Part shown: positions 37,263 to 48,979 of the stretch, in pieces | How positions within the stretch are numbered: position 1 is the stretch's first letter | How the letters are laid out: every line of letters begins with the position of its first letter | Assembly: GCA_902578935.1 (NCBI GenBank) | Contig: CACHEU010000001.1 | Location: 62,001 to 126,000 of the forward strand | Reading direction: 5' to 3' | Length of the DNA stretch: 64,000 bases | DNA from: an uncultured Pelagibacteraceae bacterium | Lineage (GTDB): Bacteria; Pseudomonadota; Alphaproteobacteria; Pelagibacterales; Pelagibacteraceae | Notes under the pieces: generated by a model | Database searches by the model: none | What the model was told of the DNA's origin: nothing | Seen by the model: the letters and a program-made list of their open reading frames with translations, nothing else | Program-made: the position numbers and the translations under genes

Positions 37263-37701
37263 TGTTTTTATCCAAAATAAAAATTGGAAAAAGTATATAT
37301 CCAATCCAAACGGATATATAAAAAGTAAGGCAAAGCTAATAAATAGCACACTCAGATTTATCAAAAATAAAAAAATAAACTTTTCTATTTTATTAGCGGG
37401 CAGCAAAGAGGTTAGAATATTAAATAAAAAATTTAGAAAAAAAGATAAAAGTACTGACGTCCTGTCATTCCCTTTTTATACAAATACAGAGATAAGAAAT
37501 TTAAAAAATAGAAATGTTTATTTAGGGGATGTAATTCTCAACTTCTACAAAATTGATAAAAAAAACTTCAAAAAAGATTTTAATAGGCTATGGATACATG
37601 GCTTCCTTCATTTATTGGGTTACAAACATTATAAAGATAAAGATTATCACAAAATGAATAGAATAGAAAAATTAATACTAAAAAAAATTGAAGATAATTA
37701 A
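37249..37701 (+). CDS. ybeY: rRNA maturation endoribonuclease YbeY
   Basis: Zinc-dependent RNase needed for 16S rRNA 3'-end processing and ribosome quality control. It has 150 residues. The motif HGFLHLLGYKHYKDKDYHKM supplies the three metal-binding His, with Lys in place of the Asp usual before the third His (GYDH). RKKDKSTDVLSFPF precedes it. I start at the ATG at 37249 rather than the TTG one codon upstream. It is coupled to phoH and lnt. A corC/ybeX gene, often found between ybeY and lnt, is absent. Confidence 0.92.
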   Translation: MIKIDVFIQNKNWKKYISNPNGYIKSKAKLINSTLRFIKNKKINFSILLAGSKEVRILNKKFRKKDKSTDVLSFPFYTNTEIRNLKNRNVYLGDVILNFYKIDKKNFKKDFNRLWIHGFLHLLGYKHYKDKDYHKMNRIEKLILKKIEDN

Positions 37702-39254
37702 TGTTAAATTTTTTTAATAAAAGATTTTTTATAATATTTTTATTTCCCTTATTTTTAGGAGGATTGACGGTATTAAGTTTTCAACCATTTAACTTTTTTT
37801 TTATTAACTTTTTATCTCTTCCTTTATTATTTTTTTCCATAATTTATGTTAAAAAAAAATCTAAAAGTATTTACAGAAAAAAGCCTTATTTAAAAAATCT
37901 ATTTATACTTGGCACTTCTTACGGTTTTGGTTTCTTTTTTTTTGGTAATTATTGGATTGCTTATTCATTAACTTTTGATGAATCATTCAAATTTTTGATT
38001 CCACTTAGTTTAATATTGATTCCTCTATTTTTGTCTCTATTTTTTTCACTACCAATTTTATTAATAGGAAACTTTTGTGAAAAAAATATATCTTCAATTT
38101 TTTTAATAAGTATAACTTTTTCACTTGCAGATTTTTTGAGAAGCAACATACTCACAGGTTTTCCGTGGAATATTTGGAGTTATAGTCTTTCTTGGTCTAT
38201 AGAGAGTTTACAAATGTTGCCTATCATAGGACTCTTCTCTTTAAATCTTTTGATTATTACAATTTTTTTTCTTCCATCAATATTTTTTTTCAAAACTAAA
38301 ATAAAATATTTTTTCTTTTTTTCTTTTATGATATTAATTTTTGTAAATTATTTTTATGGTTCATATAAAATAAATTCTGTTAGTAATGATACAGATTCAA
38401 AAAAAATAAATTTTAAAATTGTTTCAGCAGGCATGAATCTATCAGATTTTAAGGATGAAATAGAGGTTGCTTTGAAATTGATAAAATATAGTGAGCCAGA
38501 TAAAAGAAAGAAAACTATTTTTGTTTGGCCTGAGGGGGTGTTTTTGAGTAAAAACTTTGATCAAAAAAAGGAAATTAAAGATTTATTTATAAAAAGCTTT
38601 TCCAAAAATCACCTAATTATATTAGGTGCCAATACCTCAAAAAGCACTTCTTCGGGTGAGAAATATTTTAATAGCATGATAGTTGTTGATGAAAATTTTA
38701 GTTTTATTTCTAAATATGACAAAAAAAAATTGGTACCGTTCGGAGAATTTTTACCATTTGAAAAAATTTTAAATTCTATCGGTTTAAAAAAGATTACACC
38801 TGGCTATGCTTCTTTTTCAAAAGGAACTGGAGAATCTATAATTAATATAAAATTTGATTCAGAGAACATCAACTTTCTCAGCTTAATTTGTTATGAAATT
38901 ATTTTTTCAAACTTTATTGATAAATACGATAAGTTTAATCTTATTATAAATATTTCCGAGGATGCTTGGTTTGGAGAAAGCATTGGTCCACACCAGCATT
39001 TTGCTAAAGCCATTTTCAGATCAATCGAATCAAGTGTTTATACGATAAGATCGGCAAACAAGGGTGTAAGCGCATTTATAAGTCCTGAAGGAAAAATTTT
39101 AAAAAATTTACAACCAAATGAAATAGGAAATATAGAATTAAATATACCAATGCTGGAGAAAAGCAAAAAACAATCTAAAAAAGATTTGATATTTTTGTTG
39201 CTTTTAATTACATATATCTTCACATTTTTTATATTACGTAAATTTAAAATTTAA
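37701..39254 (+). CDS. lnt: Apolipoprotein N-acyltransferase
   Basis: Inner-membrane enzyme that adds the third acyl chain to lipoproteins, here including LptE, the DUF3576 protein and the BON protein. The 517-residue protein has about six N-terminal membrane segments and a nitrilase-like periplasmic domain with the triad Glu (WPEGVF), Lys ([14 protein letters not shown]) and Cys (LICYEIIF). A final C-terminal membrane helix closes it. TAATG overlaps couple it to ybeY and metK. Confidence 0.95.
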   Translation: MLNFFNKRFFIIFLFPLFLGGLTVLSFQPFNFFFINFLSLPLLFFSIIYVKKKSKSIYRKKPYLKNLFILGTSYGFGFFFFGNYWIAYSLTFDESFKFLIPLSLILIPLFLSLFFSLPILLIGNFCEKNISSIFLISITFSLADFLRSNILTGFPWNIWSYSLSWSIESLQMLPIIGLFSLNLLIITIFFLPSIFFFKTKIKYFFFFSFMILIFVNYFYGSYKINSVSNDTDSKKINFKIVSAGMNLSDFKDEIEVALKLIKYSEPDKRKKTIFVWPEGVFLSKNFDQKKEIKDLFIKSFSKNHLIILGANTSKSTSSGEKYFNSMIVVDENFSFISKYDKKKLVPFGEFLPFEKILNSIGLKKITPGYASFSKGTGESIINIKFDSENINFLSLICYEIIFSNFIDKYDKFNLIINISEDAWFGESIGPHQHFAKAIFRSIESSVYTIRSANKGVSAFISPEGKILKNLQPNEIGNIELNIPMLEKSKKQSKKDLIFLLLLITYIFTFFILRKFKI

Positions 39255-40417
39255 TGAAATCTAATAATTATTTTTTTACTAGTGAATCTGTATCTGAAGG
39301 TCATCCAGACAAAGTTTGTGATCGTATTTCTGATATGGTTGTTGACACTTATATTTCGAAGGATCCCTATTCAAGAGTTGCGTGTGAAACTTTAACAACA
39401 ACAAACAAAGTGGTTTTAGCTGGCGAAACCAGAGGGCCTGAAATAAAAAAAGATCATCTAATAGAAAAAATTCGTAATTGTATTAAGGACATAGGTTATG
39501 AACAAAAAGGTTTTCATTGGAAAAATTGTAATATCGATATTCACCTTCATTCTCAGTCTTCAGATATAGCAATGGGAGTTGACTCAAAGGGAAATAAAGA
39601 TGAAGGAGCAGGAGACCAGGGTATTATGTTTGGATATGCTTGCGATGAAACAGAAGTTTTAATGCCAGCTCCAATTTATTATTCTCACAAAATTCTAGAA
39701 TTAATGGCTTTAGACAGAAAAAGTGGAAAAGCAGACAAGCTAGAACCAGATTCTAAAAGTCAAGTTACTTTGAAATACGAAAATGGTATTCCAGTCAAGG
39801 TCACTGCAGTTGTGATTTCAACACAACACTCTCCAGATGTAAGTCAATCTCAAGTAAAAGATATCGTTAGGCCTTATTTAGAAAAGGCAATTCCAAAGAA
39901 ATTGTTATCTGAACTTAAGGATGAGAATTTTTATGTTAATCCAACGGGACAATTCATAATTGGTGGACCGGATGGTGATTCAGGTTTAACAGGAAGAAAA
40001 ATTATTGTTGATACATATGGTGGTGCAGCACGTCATGGTGGAGGTGCTTTTTCTGGAAAAGATCCCAGCAAAGTTGATAGATCTGCTGCTTATGCCGCAA
40101 GATATGTTGCCAAAAATGTTGTGGCTTCAAAAATTGCAAAAAAATGTGAAATTCAACTTGCTTATGCTATTGGAGTTTCTAAACCATTATCTATTTATGT
40201 TAATCTTTTTGATGGCGATATTGAAAAAGAAAAACATATTGAAAATTTGATAAAAAATAATTTTGATTTGAGTCCAAGAGGAATAAGAGAAATGTTGAGT
40301 TTAAATCGACCTATTTACGAGTGTACAGCAGCATATGGTCATTTTGGCAGAAAACCAGGATCAAACGGCGCTTTTTCTTGGGAAAAAACTGATAAATTAT
40401 CAGTTTTTAAAAAGTAG
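39254..40417 (+). CDS. metK: S-adenosylmethionine synthetase
   Basis: Makes SAM from methionine and ATP, supplying RsmG, RsmI, UbiE and MiaB. The 387-residue enzyme has the N-terminal [16 protein letters not shown], the hexapeptide-like [12 protein letters not shown], and [28 protein letters not shown]. It starts within the lnt stop codon, so there is no leader that could hold a SAM riboswitch. A terminator-like hairpin follows. Confidence 0.98.
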   Translation: MKSNNYFFTSESVSEGHPDKVCDRISDMVVDTYISKDPYSRVACETLTTTNKVVLAGETRGPEIKKDHLIEKIRNCIKDIGYEQKGFHWKNCNIDIHLHSQSSDIAMGVDSKGNKDEGAGDQGIMFGYACDETEVLMPAPIYYSHKILELMALDRKSGKADKLEPDSKSQVTLKYENGIPVKVTAVVISTQHSPDVSQSQVKDIVRPYLEKAIPKKLLSELKDENFYVNPTGQFIIGGPDGDSGLTGRKIIVDTYGGAARHGGGAFSGKDPSKVDRSAAYAARYVAKNVVASKIAKKCEIQLAYAIGVSKPLSIYVNLFDGDIEKEKHIENLIKNNFDLSPRGIREMLSLNRPIYECTAAYGHFGRKPGSNGAFSWEKTDKLSVFKK

Positions 40418-40473
40418 TTCTTGAAAAATATAGCAATATAAATTAAAAAAAAGACTAAGTTACCTGGAAGTAC

Positions 40474-40500
40474 AAAATGGGCTTTTGCCCATTTTTTTTT
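40474..40500 (+). terminator. Terminator-like hairpin between metK and nusA
   Basis: A perfect 9-base stem AAAATGGGC / GCCCATTTT with a TTTT loop is followed by a T-run to position 40500. It has all features of a Rho-independent terminator. The T-run directly abuts the nusA Shine-Dalgarno AGGAGG (40501-40506), so it could end the metK transcript or attenuate nusA expression. Confidence 0.85.
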
Positions 40501-40518
40501 AGGAGGAAAGAAAACAGT

Positions 40519-42072
40519 ATGTTGAACAGAGGTTTAGATAAACAAGAGTTATTGCGAATAGTTGATTCGGTAGCAAATGAAAAATCAATTGATAAAGAGC
40601 TTATATTAAGTTCTATGGAAATGGCCATTCAAAGGGCCGCATACAATAAGTTTGGTTTTGAAAATTCTATTGAAGCTAAAATTAATAGAGAAAATGGAAG
40701 CATAAAGATCCACAAGGTTCTTCAAATTGTAGATAAAGTTGAAGATCCAGTAAAAGAAATAACTTTAAAAGAAGCAGAATCAATTGACAAAAAAAATAAA
40801 AGTTTAAAAGTAGGAGACAAAGTTTATGAAGAACTACCCCAAGTTGATTTTGGAAGAATAGCGGCACAAAGTGCCAAACAAGTAATTTCTCAAAAGGTTA
40901 GAGAAGCAGAAAAGAACAGACAGTATGAGGATTTTAAAGATAAACAGGGTCAAATTTTAAGCGGAATAATAAAACGAGTAGAGTACGGCAATGTAATAGT
41001 AGATCTGGGTAAGGCTGAAGGTATAGTTCGTAAGGAAGAATTAATTCAAAGAGAAATACTAAAAAATGGTGACAGAGTAAAAGCCTACTGCTACGAAGTT
41101 AAACAAGATGTTAGAGGACATCAAATATTTCTTTCACGTGCGCATCCACAATTTTTAGCTAGATTGTTTTTTCAAGAAGTTCCTGAAATTTATGAAGGTG
41201 TAATAGAAATTAAATCTGTAGCAAGAGATCCTGGTAGTAGAGCAAAAATATGTGTTAATTCAAAAGACTCCTCACTAGATCCTGTGGGAGCATGTGTTGG
41301 TATGCGAGGGAGCAGGGTCCAAACCGTTGTAAATGAATTACAAGGTGAAAAAATTGACATTATTAAGTGGACAGAAGATTTGCCAACATTGGTTGCTGAA
41401 TCTCTATCACCGGCAGAAATACAAAAAGTTTTAATCGACGAACAAAACAAAAGGATTGATGTTATTTTGTCTGAGGAAAATTTAAGTAAAGCTATAGGAA
41501 GAAGAGGCCAGAACGTAAGATTGGCTTCAAAACTTATTAATTATGAAATTGATATATTAACGGACAAAGAAGATTCGGAAAGAAGACAGACAGAATTTAA
41601 AGAAAGAACAGAACTATTTATAAAAGGTTTAGAGGTAGATGAAACTTTAGGTCAACTTTTGGTTTCAGAAAATTTTCAAACCATAGAGGAAATTGCCCAA
41701 TCAAAATTAGATGATATTTCCAAAATTGAAGCAATAGAAGAATCAACAGCGCAAGAGCTAATAGAAAGAGCAAAAGAATATCTAGAAAAAGAAAAGGCAG
41801 AAATATCTGAAAAATTAAAGAAACTGGGAGTAGAAGACTCGCTAACAAAATTGGAAGGTATGACTCAGGGCATGTTAGTTGTTTTAGGTGAAAAAAATAT
41901 CAAAAAGTTACAGGATTTTGCCGATCTATCATCAGATGAATTAATTGGGGGAATGGACGAAATTAAGGGAAAAAGAGTTAAAATAAATGGTTATCTCGAG
42001 GATTTTAATCTAACAAGAGAAGAGGCAGATAACTTAATAATGAATGCCAGAAAAATTGTTTTTGGTGATTAA
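40519..42072 (+). CDS. nusA: Transcription termination/antitermination protein NusA
   Basis: RNA-polymerase-binding factor of 517 residues. The N-terminal domain (ELLRIVDSVANEKSIDKELILSSMEMAIQRAA) is followed by the S1 domain (GIIKRVEYGNVIVDLG), KH1 and KH2 (CVGMRGSRVQ, AIGRRGQNVRLA) and C-terminal helix-hairpin-helix acidic repeats. The start at 40519 is set by the strong AGGAGG at 40501-40506; an upstream in-frame start would be inside the hairpin. rimP, usual upstream, and ylxR, usual downstream, are missing here. Confidence 0.96.
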   Translation: MLNRGLDKQELLRIVDSVANEKSIDKELILSSMEMAIQRAAYNKFGFENSIEAKINRENGSIKIHKVLQIVDKVEDPVKEITLKEAESIDKKNKSLKVGDKVYEELPQVDFGRIAAQSAKQVISQKVREAEKNRQYEDFKDKQGQILSGIIKRVEYGNVIVDLGKAEGIVRKEELIQREILKNGDRVKAYCYEVKQDVRGHQIFLSRAHPQFLARLFFQEVPEIYEGVIEIKSVARDPGSRAKICVNSKDSSLDPVGACVGMRGSRVQTVVNELQGEKIDIIKWTEDLPTLVAESLSPAEIQKVLIDEQNKRIDVILSEENLSKAIGRRGQNVRLASKLINYEIDILTDKEDSERRQTEFKERTELFIKGLEVDETLGQLLVSENFQTIEEIAQSKLDDISKIEAIEESTAQELIERAKEYLEKEKAEISEKLKKLGVEDSLTKLEGMTQGMLVVLGEKNIKKLQDFADLSSDELIGGMDEIKGKRVKINGYLEDFNLTREEADNLIMNARKIVFGD

Positions 42073-42076
42073 TTTT

Positions 42077-44287
42077 ATGGAAAAAAATAAAAATAAAAAG
42101 AAAACATTGACCATCTCTACTTCGTTTACGAGAGGATCTAGTTCTTTTTCCAAAAACAAGACAGAAAAAAAATCTTTTATTCCACAAAAAAAGAAAAGTT
42201 TTAAATCATCATTTAAATCTGGAAAATCTTGGCCTTCTCAGTCTATTGGCAAAGGAAAACCAAATAGCAGAAATCTTAATAGAAGATATGCAGAACAGCA
42301 GGCAACAAAAAGATTTATAGGCTCAGATCAAAAAGGGACAGACAAGGATAAAACAAGAGAAAAAACACCTGTTAAAAACAAGAATTTTCAAACAAGAAGG
42401 CAATCAAAACTAACAATTTCTAGAGCAATGAATGTAGAAGAATTTGAGATCAAGCAAAGAAGTTTGGCATCTGTTAAAAGAGCTCGACTTAAGGAAAAAC
42501 AAGATGAAAAACATGATACAAAGAAAGAATTTAAAAAAGTAATTAGAGAAGTAAAAATTCCAGAGCAGATTACAATACAAGAACTGTCTAATAGAATGGC
42601 GGAACAATCTGCCAATATTATTAAATTTTTATTAAATATGGGAGTGAAAGCTACAATTAATCACTCAATTGATAAGGATACGGCAGAATATATAGTAAAA
42701 GAGTTTGGACACACACCTATTATTGAGGAAGTGCCCACAGTAAGTTTGGACAAGAAGTCTGATGAAAAAAAACAAAACCTAGAAACAAGACCTCCAATTG
42801 TAACAATAATGGGGCACGTGGATCATGGAAAAACATCGCTGCTAGATTCTTTAAGAAATTCCAATGTAGTTTCAGGTGAACACGGAGGAATTACACAACA
42901 CATCGGGGCATATCAGGTTAGTGCGGGAAATAACAAAACAATAACTTTTATTGATACACCAGGCCATGCAGCTTTTACGGAAATGAGAGCCAGGGGCTCA
43001 AAGGTGACAGATATAGTGGTTCTGGTTATAGCTGCTAACGATGGTGTTAAACCTCAAACCGTAGAAGCAATTCAACACGCGAAAGCAGCAAAAGTTCCTA
43101 TAATAGTAGCAATAAACAAATGTGATTTGCCTGGCTCAAACATAGAAAAGATAAAAAATGATTTGATGCGATATGAATTAATCGCCGAAAGTTTGAGTGG
43201 TGATACTTTATTTGTAGAGGTATCAGCAACAAAAAAAACTAATCTTGATAAATTAAAAGAAACTATAATTCTACAAGCGGAAGTTTTAGATTTAAAAGCA
43301 GCAAAAAAAGATAATGCAAAAGGAATTGTACTAGAGTCTAAAATCGATAAAGGAAGGGGTCCAGTTTCAACTATTTTAGTTACCGAGGGTGAACTAAAAA
43401 AAGGAGATCACTTTGTTTGTGGCAGTACCTTAGGCAAAATAAGAGCAATGATAAATTTTGAAGGCAGAAATGTTAATGAAGCATATCCGTCTACCCCTGT
43501 TGAAATTCTTGGAATGAAAGAACCAGCAAATGCTGGAGATGAATTTTTGGTTGTCGAAAATGAAGATGAATCAAAAAAAATTAGTGATTTTAGAAAAGCT
43601 GGAAAAAAGAACAACAACACTTTGATCTTTAAAGATAAAACAAAAATTTTTGATAATGAAAGTACTAAAACTGAATTAAATATAATTTTGAAGTCTGATG
43701 TTCAAGGATCAAGCGAAGCCTTAAGAAATGCTATAAATAAAATAAGTCATTCAGAAGTTAAACCAAAAATAATTTTATCAGACATTGGAATGATAAATGA
43801 AACAGATGTGTCGCTTGCTAAAGCTTCAAATGCAATTGTTATTGGATTTAATGTTAAACCAAATCCAGAAGCAAAAAAATCTGCTCAAAGTCAAAAAATT
43901 AAAATTGAGTTTTTTAATATAATTTATAAAGCGATTGAACATGTAGAAAAATCACTTTCCGGTCTTCTTGAACCCGATAGAAAAGAAAGCATAGAAGGAA
44001 CTGCTGAGATTTTAAAAATTTTTAAACTTTCTAAATCTGGAAAAGTTGCTGGTTCTAAAGTTACAGACGGTGAAATTAAAAATAATTCTAAAGCAAGAAT
44101 TATTAGGGACGGTAAAGTTATATATGATGGACAAATAGCAAGCATATTTAGAGAGAAAAATGCAGCCAAAGAGGTAAAAAGTGGATTAGAGTGTGGAATT
44201 ACTTTTAGAAATTTTTTAGACTTTAAAGAAAAAGACATGATTGAATCTTACAAAGTTGATATGATCGAGAGACAGATAAATGATTAA
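42077..44287 (+). CDS. infB: Translation initiation factor IF-2
   Basis: GTPase that brings fMet-tRNA to the ribosome. The 736-residue protein has a basic low-complexity N-terminus, the IF2_N segment [25 protein letters not shown], and a G domain with [20 protein letters not shown] and NKCDLPG. Domains II-IV complete the C-terminal part. I start at 42077 (MEKNKNKKK), four bases after nusA, not at an in-frame codon inside nusA. It overlaps rbfA by 8 bases. Confidence 0.97.
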   Translation: MEKNKNKKKTLTISTSFTRGSSSFSKNKTEKKSFIPQKKKSFKSSFKSGKSWPSQSIGKGKPNSRNLNRRYAEQQATKRFIGSDQKGTDKDKTREKTPVKNKNFQTRRQSKLTISRAMNVEEFEIKQRSLASVKRARLKEKQDEKHDTKKEFKKVIREVKIPEQITIQELSNRMAEQSANIIKFLLNMGVKATINHSIDKDTAEYIVKEFGHTPIIEEVPTVSLDKKSDEKKQNLETRPPIVTIMGHVDHGKTSLLDSLRNSNVVSGEHGGITQHIGAYQVSAGNNKTITFIDTPGHAAFTEMRARGSKVTDIVVLVIAANDGVKPQTVEAIQHAKAAKVPIIVAINKCDLPGSNIEKIKNDLMRYELIAESLSGDTLFVEVSATKKTNLDKLKETIILQAEVLDLKAAKKDNAKGIVLESKIDKGRGPVSTILVTEGELKKGDHFVCGSTLGKIRAMINFEGRNVNEAYPSTPVEILGMKEPANAGDEFLVVENEDESKKISDFRKAGKKNNNTLIFKDKTKIFDNESTKTELNIILKSDVQGSSEALRNAINKISHSEVKPKIILSDIGMINETDVSLAKASNAIVIGFNVKPNPEAKKSAQSQKIKIEFFNIIYKAIEHVEKSLSGLLEPDRKESIEGTAEILKIFKLSKSGKVAGSKVTDGEIKNNSKARIIRDGKVIYDGQIASIFREKNAAKEVKSGLECGITFRNFLDFKEKDMIESYKVDMIERQIND

Positions 44288-44660
44288 AAATTCTATGACG
44301 GGTCACTTAAATCACAGACATTTAAGAGTGGGTGAATTAGTAAAGCAAAATTTGGGTCAAATTTTTATAAAAAATGAGGCAAAAATACCTTCTTTAAATA
44401 CCAAACTTATAACTGTTACAGAAGTTAAAATGAGCTCAGATTTGAGATCAGCAAGAGCATATGTAATTCCATTAGGTGGAAAAGAAACAAAAAAAATAGT
44501 AAATGTCTTGACAGAATTCTCATATCTTGTAAGAAAAGCTTTGTCAAAAAAACTTGATATTAAGTTTCTCCCAAAGCTGTATTTTGTTGAAGACAAATCT
44601 TTTGATTATGCAGAGAGAATTGAAAAACTAATAAAAGAAAATAAAAGAAATGAAATCTAA
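44280..44660 (+). CDS. rbfA: Ribosome-binding factor A
   Basis: Assists 30S maturation by binding 16S helix 1. The 126-residue product has the typical RbfA start (HRHLRVGELVKQNLGQIF) and a KH-like fold with EVKMSSDLRSARAYVIP and LPKLYFVEDKSFDYAERIEKLI. The ATG at 44295 is an alternative start that would avoid the infB overlap. truB, normally between rbfA and rpsO, is absent; rpsO starts inside the rbfA end. Confidence 0.92.
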   Translation: MIKNSMTGHLNHRHLRVGELVKQNLGQIFIKNEAKIPSLNTKLITVTEVKMSSDLRSARAYVIPLGGKETKKIVNVLTEFSYLVRKALSKKLDIKFLPKLYFVEDKSFDYAERIEKLIKENKRNEI

Positions 44661-44907
44661 AAAAGACACAATTAAATCATTAGCTTTACACAAAAAGGAT
44701 GTAGGATCTACTGTTGTTCAGATTGGTATTTTAAGTGAAAAAATTAATAATCTTTCGGGTCATTTTAAAAAATTTAAAAAAGACAAACACTCTTCTCGGG
44801 GGCTAACAAAGTCTGTGAATCAAAGAAAAAGACTATTGAGTTATTTAAGCAGAAACAATCCGGAAGCTTATAAAGATATTATAAAAAAACTTAATTTAAG
44901 AAAATAA
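44650..44907 (+). CDS. rpsO: 30S ribosomal protein S15
   Basis: Primary 16S rRNA-binding protein of the 30S platform. The 85-residue product has the S15 pattern VGSTVVQIGILSEKINNLSGHFK, then HSSRGLTKSVNQRKRLLSYL. It is slightly shorter than the usual 88-89. It overlaps rbfA by 11 bases and pnp follows with no gap. In E. coli the rpsO-pnp pair is controlled by RNase-dependent mRNA processing; here the zero gap leaves no space for such an element. Confidence 0.95.
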   Translation: MKSKKDTIKSLALHKKDVGSTVVQIGILSEKINNLSGHFKKFKKDKHSSRGLTKSVNQRKRLLSYLSRNNPEAYKDIIKKLNLRK

Positions 44908-46977
44908 ATGTTTAAACAATTTAAAGAAGAAATAGATTTTGGCGGTAAAAAACTCACTTTAGAGACAGGAAAGATTGCTCGTCAAGCTGATGGTGCAATA
45001 ATTGCCACTTGGGGAGAAACTGTTGTTATTGCAACAGCTGTAGGTGCTAAAAAGGTCAATCCTGAAACTGACTATTTTCCTTTGTCTGTGAATTACCAAG
45101 AAAAATATTATGCTGCAGGAAAAATTCCAGGTGGTTATTTCAAGAGAGAGGCAAGACCAACTGAATCAGAAACTTTAATATCAAGATTGATTGATAGGCC
45201 TATCAGACCTTTGTTTCCCGAGGATTTTAGAAACGAAGTTCAGGTTCTACCTACGGTACTTTCCTATGACAATGAAAATGAGGCTGATATATTATCAATA
45301 ATAGCATGTTCAGCAGCTCTATCAATTTCAGGATTACCTTTTAAAGGACCAGTGGGTGCATCAAGAGTTGGATTTATAGGTGACAAGTGTGTTTTGAATC
45401 CAACCAAAAAAGAATTAGAAAACTCCAAACTAGATTTAGTTGTAGCTGGAACAAAAGATGCAGTTTTAATGGTAGAGTCGGAGGCCTCAGGTTTAACAGA
45501 AAAAGAAATGCTAGATGCGGTTAAATTTGGTCATGAAGGATTTGTTTCGGTAATCAAAGGTATAGAAAAGTTAACAAAAAAATGTTCGAAAGAAGCTTGG
45601 AAAATTGAAAAAAAAGATCATAGCAAAGTTGCTAAGAAAATAAAAAAAGAACTTACGAAGGATCTAGAAAAAGCATTTTCAGAAAAAGATAAAAAGAAAA
45701 GATCAGAATTAATCAATTTAGCAGGAGAAAAATGCAAAGCTTTATTTGAAGATGATGAAGATCTTTTAGAACACGAAGTAATGTTACAACTTAAAAATCT
45801 GGAAAAAGATATTGTTAGAAACAGAATTTTAAAAAGTAAAAAGAGAATTGATGGAAGAAGTTTATCAGATGTAAGGCCTATAAAATGTGAAGTTGGAATT
45901 TTACCAAGAGTTCATGGTTCAGCTTTGTTTACTAGAGGAGAAACTCAAGCTTTAGTAACAACAACTTTGGGAACATCAGATGATGAACAAAGAATTGAAA
46001 GTCTAGAAGGTTTAAAAAGACAAAGATTCATGCTGCACTATAATTTTCCACCATTTTCTGTTGGAGAGACAGGAAGAATTGGTACAGGCAGAAGAGAAGT
46101 TGGACATGGAAAATTAGCTTGGAGAGCTTTAAATTCATCACTTCCTAAAAAAGAAAATTTTCCTTACACCTTAAGAATTGTTTCTGAAATTACAGAATCT
46201 AACGGATCTTCTTCGATGGCTACAGTTTGTGGATCTTCCTTAGCGTTAATGGATGCGGCCGTTCCTATAGCGGAGCCTGTTGCAGGTATAGCGATGGGAT
46301 TAATTAAGGAAAAAGATAAATTTTCTATCCTGTCAGATATTCTAGGAGACGAAGACCATTTGGGAGATATGGATTTTAAAGTTGCTGGAACAAAAGATGG
46401 AATTACTTCTTTGCAAATGGATATAAAAATTACAGGAATTACTTTTGAGATCATGGAGCAGGCTCTTTCTCAAGCAAAAGAGGGAAGAATTCATATACTA
46501 AATGAAATGAATAAAACTCTTAAATCGTCAAGAAAAGAAGTTGGAAAACACACTCCAAAAATGGAAACTATAAAAGTTGATAAAAAAGATATAGCAACTG
46601 TTATCGGTAAAGGTGGGGCAACAATTAGAGAAATTGTTGAAAAGTCTGGAGCAAAAGTGGACGTCAAAGATACAGGAGAAGTAACCGTAGCAGCTGCAAA
46701 TGAAGAAACAAGAAAGATAGCAGTTCAAATGATCAACGACCTTGTTGCAAAACCTGAGATGGGAAAAACATACAAAGGCAAAGTAGTTAAAATTATGGAA
46801 TTTGGTGCTTTCGTAAATTTTTTGGGTAAACAAGACGGGCTTGTTCACATTTCTCAGTTAGCCGCTAAAAGAGTTCAAAAAGTTACCGATGTTGTCAAAG
46901 AAGGTGATGAAGTTTCTGTTAAAGTAATTGGATTTGATAGAGGAAAAGTTAAACTTTCTATAAAAGAGGCAAGTTAA
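44908..46977 (+). CDS. pnp: Polyribonucleotide nucleotidyltransferase (PNPase)
   Basis: 3'-5' phosphorolytic exoribonuclease of 689 residues. It has two RNase PH domains (the first with [20 protein letters not shown], the second with RTGRRE-type [20 protein letters not shown]), an alpha-helical linker, a KH domain ([12 protein letters not shown]) and a C-terminal S1 domain ([17 protein letters not shown]). It closes the nusA-infB-rbfA-rpsO-pnp run. Its stop overlaps the fabI stop by 4 bases. Confidence 0.97.
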   Translation: MFKQFKEEIDFGGKKLTLETGKIARQADGAIIATWGETVVIATAVGAKKVNPETDYFPLSVNYQEKYYAAGKIPGGYFKREARPTESETLISRLIDRPIRPLFPEDFRNEVQVLPTVLSYDNENEADILSIIACSAALSISGLPFKGPVGASRVGFIGDKCVLNPTKKELENSKLDLVVAGTKDAVLMVESEASGLTEKEMLDAVKFGHEGFVSVIKGIEKLTKKCSKEAWKIEKKDHSKVAKKIKKELTKDLEKAFSEKDKKKRSELINLAGEKCKALFEDDEDLLEHEVMLQLKNLEKDIVRNRILKSKKRIDGRSLSDVRPIKCEVGILPRVHGSALFTRGETQALVTTTLGTSDDEQRIESLEGLKRQRFMLHYNFPPFSVGETGRIGTGRREVGHGKLAWRALNSSLPKKENFPYTLRIVSEITESNGSSSMATVCGSSLALMDAAVPIAEPVAGIAMGLIKEKDKFSILSDILGDEDHLGDMDFKVAGTKDGITSLQMDIKITGITFEIMEQALSQAKEGRIHILNEMNKTLKSSRKEVGKHTPKMETIKVDKKDIATVIGKGGATIREIVEKSGAKVDVKDTGEVTVAAANEETRKIAVQMINDLVAKPEMGKTYKGKVVKIMEFGAFVNFLGKQDGLVHISQLAAKRVQKVTDVVKEGDEVSVKVIGFDRGKVKLSIKEAS

Positions 46978-47759
46978 GTAATATTTTTAGGATCAGGCAT
47001 TCCCACTTTGTTATAACCCGCATCAACGTAATGGATTTCTCCAGTAACACCACCCGCAAGATCGCTTAATAGGTATAAAGCAGATTTGCCCACATCGTTT
47101 ATATCTACATTTCTTTTTAATAAAGAATGGTCTGCGCTCCATTTGTACAGAAATTTTGCATCACCTATAGCTGATGCAGCTAAAGTTTTAATTGGTCCAG
47201 CACTTATAGCATTTACCCTGATTCCCTTGGAACCCAGATCTCTAGCTATATACTTTACACTCGATTCTAAAGCTGCCTTACATACTCCCATGACATTATA
47301 GTTAGGAACTACTTTCGTAGACTCGTAAGTTAAAGTTAACATGCTAGAACCAGTTTTCATTATTTTTGAAGCTTCTTTTGCTATCTCAGTAAATGAAAAA
47401 CAAGAAACCAACATACTTTTTGCAAAGTTTTCCCTAGAAGTATTTATGTACTCACCTGACAGTTCTGCTCTGTCAGAAAAAGCAATGGCGTGGACTACAA
47501 AATCCAACTGACCCCATTTATTTTTAATTTCTTGAAATGTTTTTGTAATATCGTCTTTGTTTTCTACGTTACAATTTAATAGAAATTTAGAATTTACAGA
47601 TTCAGCTAAAGGAGTAACTCTTTTTTTTAGAGCGTCACCTAAATAAGTAAAAGCTAATTCAGCTCCATTTTCAGAAAGTTTTTTAGCTATGCCCCAGGCT
47701 ATAGATCTATCATTAGCTACGCCCATTATTAAACCTTTTTTATCTTTAACTAAGCTCAT
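46974..47759 (-). CDS. fabI: Enoyl-[acyl-carrier-protein] reductase (NADH) FabI
   Basis: Last reduction of each fatty acid elongation cycle. The 261-residue SDR-fold enzyme has the FabI nucleotide motif [16 protein letters not shown] and the catalytic Tyr-x6-Lys pair in [30 protein letters not shown] follows. It ends the fabA-fabB-fabI operon, a conserved alphaproteobacterial cluster for unsaturated fatty acid synthesis. The stop overlaps pnp by 4 bases. Confidence 0.96.
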   Translation of the reverse strand: MSLVKDKKGLIMGVANDRSIAWGIAKKLSENGAELAFTYLGDALKKRVTPLAESVNSKFLLNCNVENKDDITKTFQEIKNKWGQLDFVVHAIAFSDRAELSGEYINTSRENFAKSMLVSCFSFTEIAKEASKIMKTGSSMLTLTYESTKVVPNYNVMGVCKAALESSVKYIARDLGSKGIRVNAISAGPIKTLAASAIGDAKFLYKWSADHSLLKRNVDINDVGKSALYLLSDLAGGVTGEIHYVDAGYNKVGMPDPKNIT

Positions 47760-47767
47760 TATTATAA

Positions 47768-48979
47768 TTATACCTTTTCAAAAACCAAAGTAGCATTTGT
47801 TCCGCCAAAACCAAAACTATTCGACATTACGGAATTTAATGTTACGTTTTTTTCGACTTTAGTCACTATTGGAAATTTTTTTGCTTCTTCATCCATTTCA
47901 TTTACATTTGCAGAAGCAGCAATAAAATTATTTTTCATCATGATCAAAGAATAGATTGCTTCATGCACTGAAGCCGCGCCGAGTGGATGACCAGAGAGTG
48001 ATTTTGTTGAACTAATTTTTGGTATTTTATCTTTAAACGTTTCTTGAACAGCTTTTAATTCTGTTATATCTCCGACAGGAGTCGAAGTTCCATGAGTGTT
48101 AATGTAATCAATTTTATTTCGAGCTGTTTTTAACGCCATATTCATACATCTAGTAGCCCCTTCTCCCGATGGTGCAACCATATCATATCCATCAGAAGTA
48201 GCCCCATAGCCTGTTAACTCAGCATAAATTTTTGCTCCTCTTGCTTTTGCATATTCCATCTCTTCTAAAACTAAAACTCCTCCACCACCTGCGATTACAA
48301 ATCCGTCTCTGGTTTTATCATAAGGCCTAGAAGCTTTTTCTGGAGAATCATTATATTTTGACGAAAGTGCTGTCATGGCATCAAACATTGCGGTCAATGC
48401 CCAATGAACTTCATCACTTCCGCCCGCAAAAACTATTTTTTGTTTTCCAAATTGGATAAGTTCCATAGCATTTCCTATACAATGTCCGCTCGTAGCGCAC
48501 GCAGAACTTATTGTGTAATTTACTCCTTTTATTTTAAAAGGCACTGCCAAAGTTGCAGAAGCCGTACTAGCCATCGTTCTTGGAACTATAAATGGTCCCA
48601 TTTTTTTTGGATTTTTTTCTCGCGTTTTGTCAGCAGCTAAAATAACATTTTTTATTGATGGTCCACCTGACCCCATAACCATTCCTGTTGAGACATTGCT
48701 TATTTCATTTTCCTTTAAACCAGAATCCTTAACAGCTTCATTCATTGCTATATAGTTATAAGCAGAACCATCACCCATAAACCTAATGATTTTTCTATCA
48801 ACATGATCTTCGAGTTTTATATTTGGCTTTCCATGTACGTTGCTTTTTAAATTATGTTCTTTGTATTCTTCTGCAAAAGAAATACCTGACTTAGTATTAA
48901 TTAGTGAGTCAGAAACTTCCTTTTGATTATTTCCCAAGCAAGAAATTACTCCAATTCCTGTAACTACAACTCTTTTCAT
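47768..48979 (-). CDS. fabB: 3-oxoacyl-[acyl-carrier-protein] synthase I FabB
   Basis: Condensing enzyme of the 403-residue KAS class. The active-site Cys lies in [18 protein letters not shown], the two catalytic His in [12 protein letters not shown] and [15 protein letters not shown], and the C-terminal [14 protein letters not shown] is conserved. Pairing with fabA marks it as the KAS I needed for unsaturated fatty acids. Its ATG overlaps the fabA stop. Confidence 0.95.
   Translation of the reverse strand: MKRVVVTGIGVISCLGNNQKEVSDSLINTKSGISFAEEYKEHNLKSNVHGKPNIKLEDHVDRKIIRFMGDGSAYNYIAMNEAVKDSGLKENEISNVSTGMVMGSGGPSIKNVILAADKTREKNPKKMGPFIVPRTMASTASATLAVPFKIKGVNYTISSACATSGHCIGNAMELIQFGKQKIVFAGGSDEVHWALTAMFDAMTALSSKYNDSPEKASRPYDKTRDGFVIAGGGGVLVLEEMEYAKARGAKIYAELTGYGATSDGYDMVAPSGEGATRCMNMALKTARNKIDYINTHGTSTPVGDITELKAVQETFKDKIPKISSTKSLSGHPLGAASVHEAIYSLIMMKNNFIAASANVNEMDEEAKKFPIVTKVEKNVTLNSVMSNSFGFGGTNATLVFEKV

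Noticed and set aside
39200-39254. SAM riboswitch in front of metK
   Set aside because: metK begins within the lnt stop codon, leaving no untranslated leader; no riboswitch-like conserved pairing was seen.
41131-41146. A third possible parS site in nusA (CTTTCACGTGCGCATC)
   Set aside because: Only the left half and CACGTG core match; the right arm of the palindrome is lost, and it is 34 kb from parAB.
42811-42826. CACGTG within infB
   Set aside because: It encodes the conserved G1 motif (GHVDHG) and has no parS flanks.
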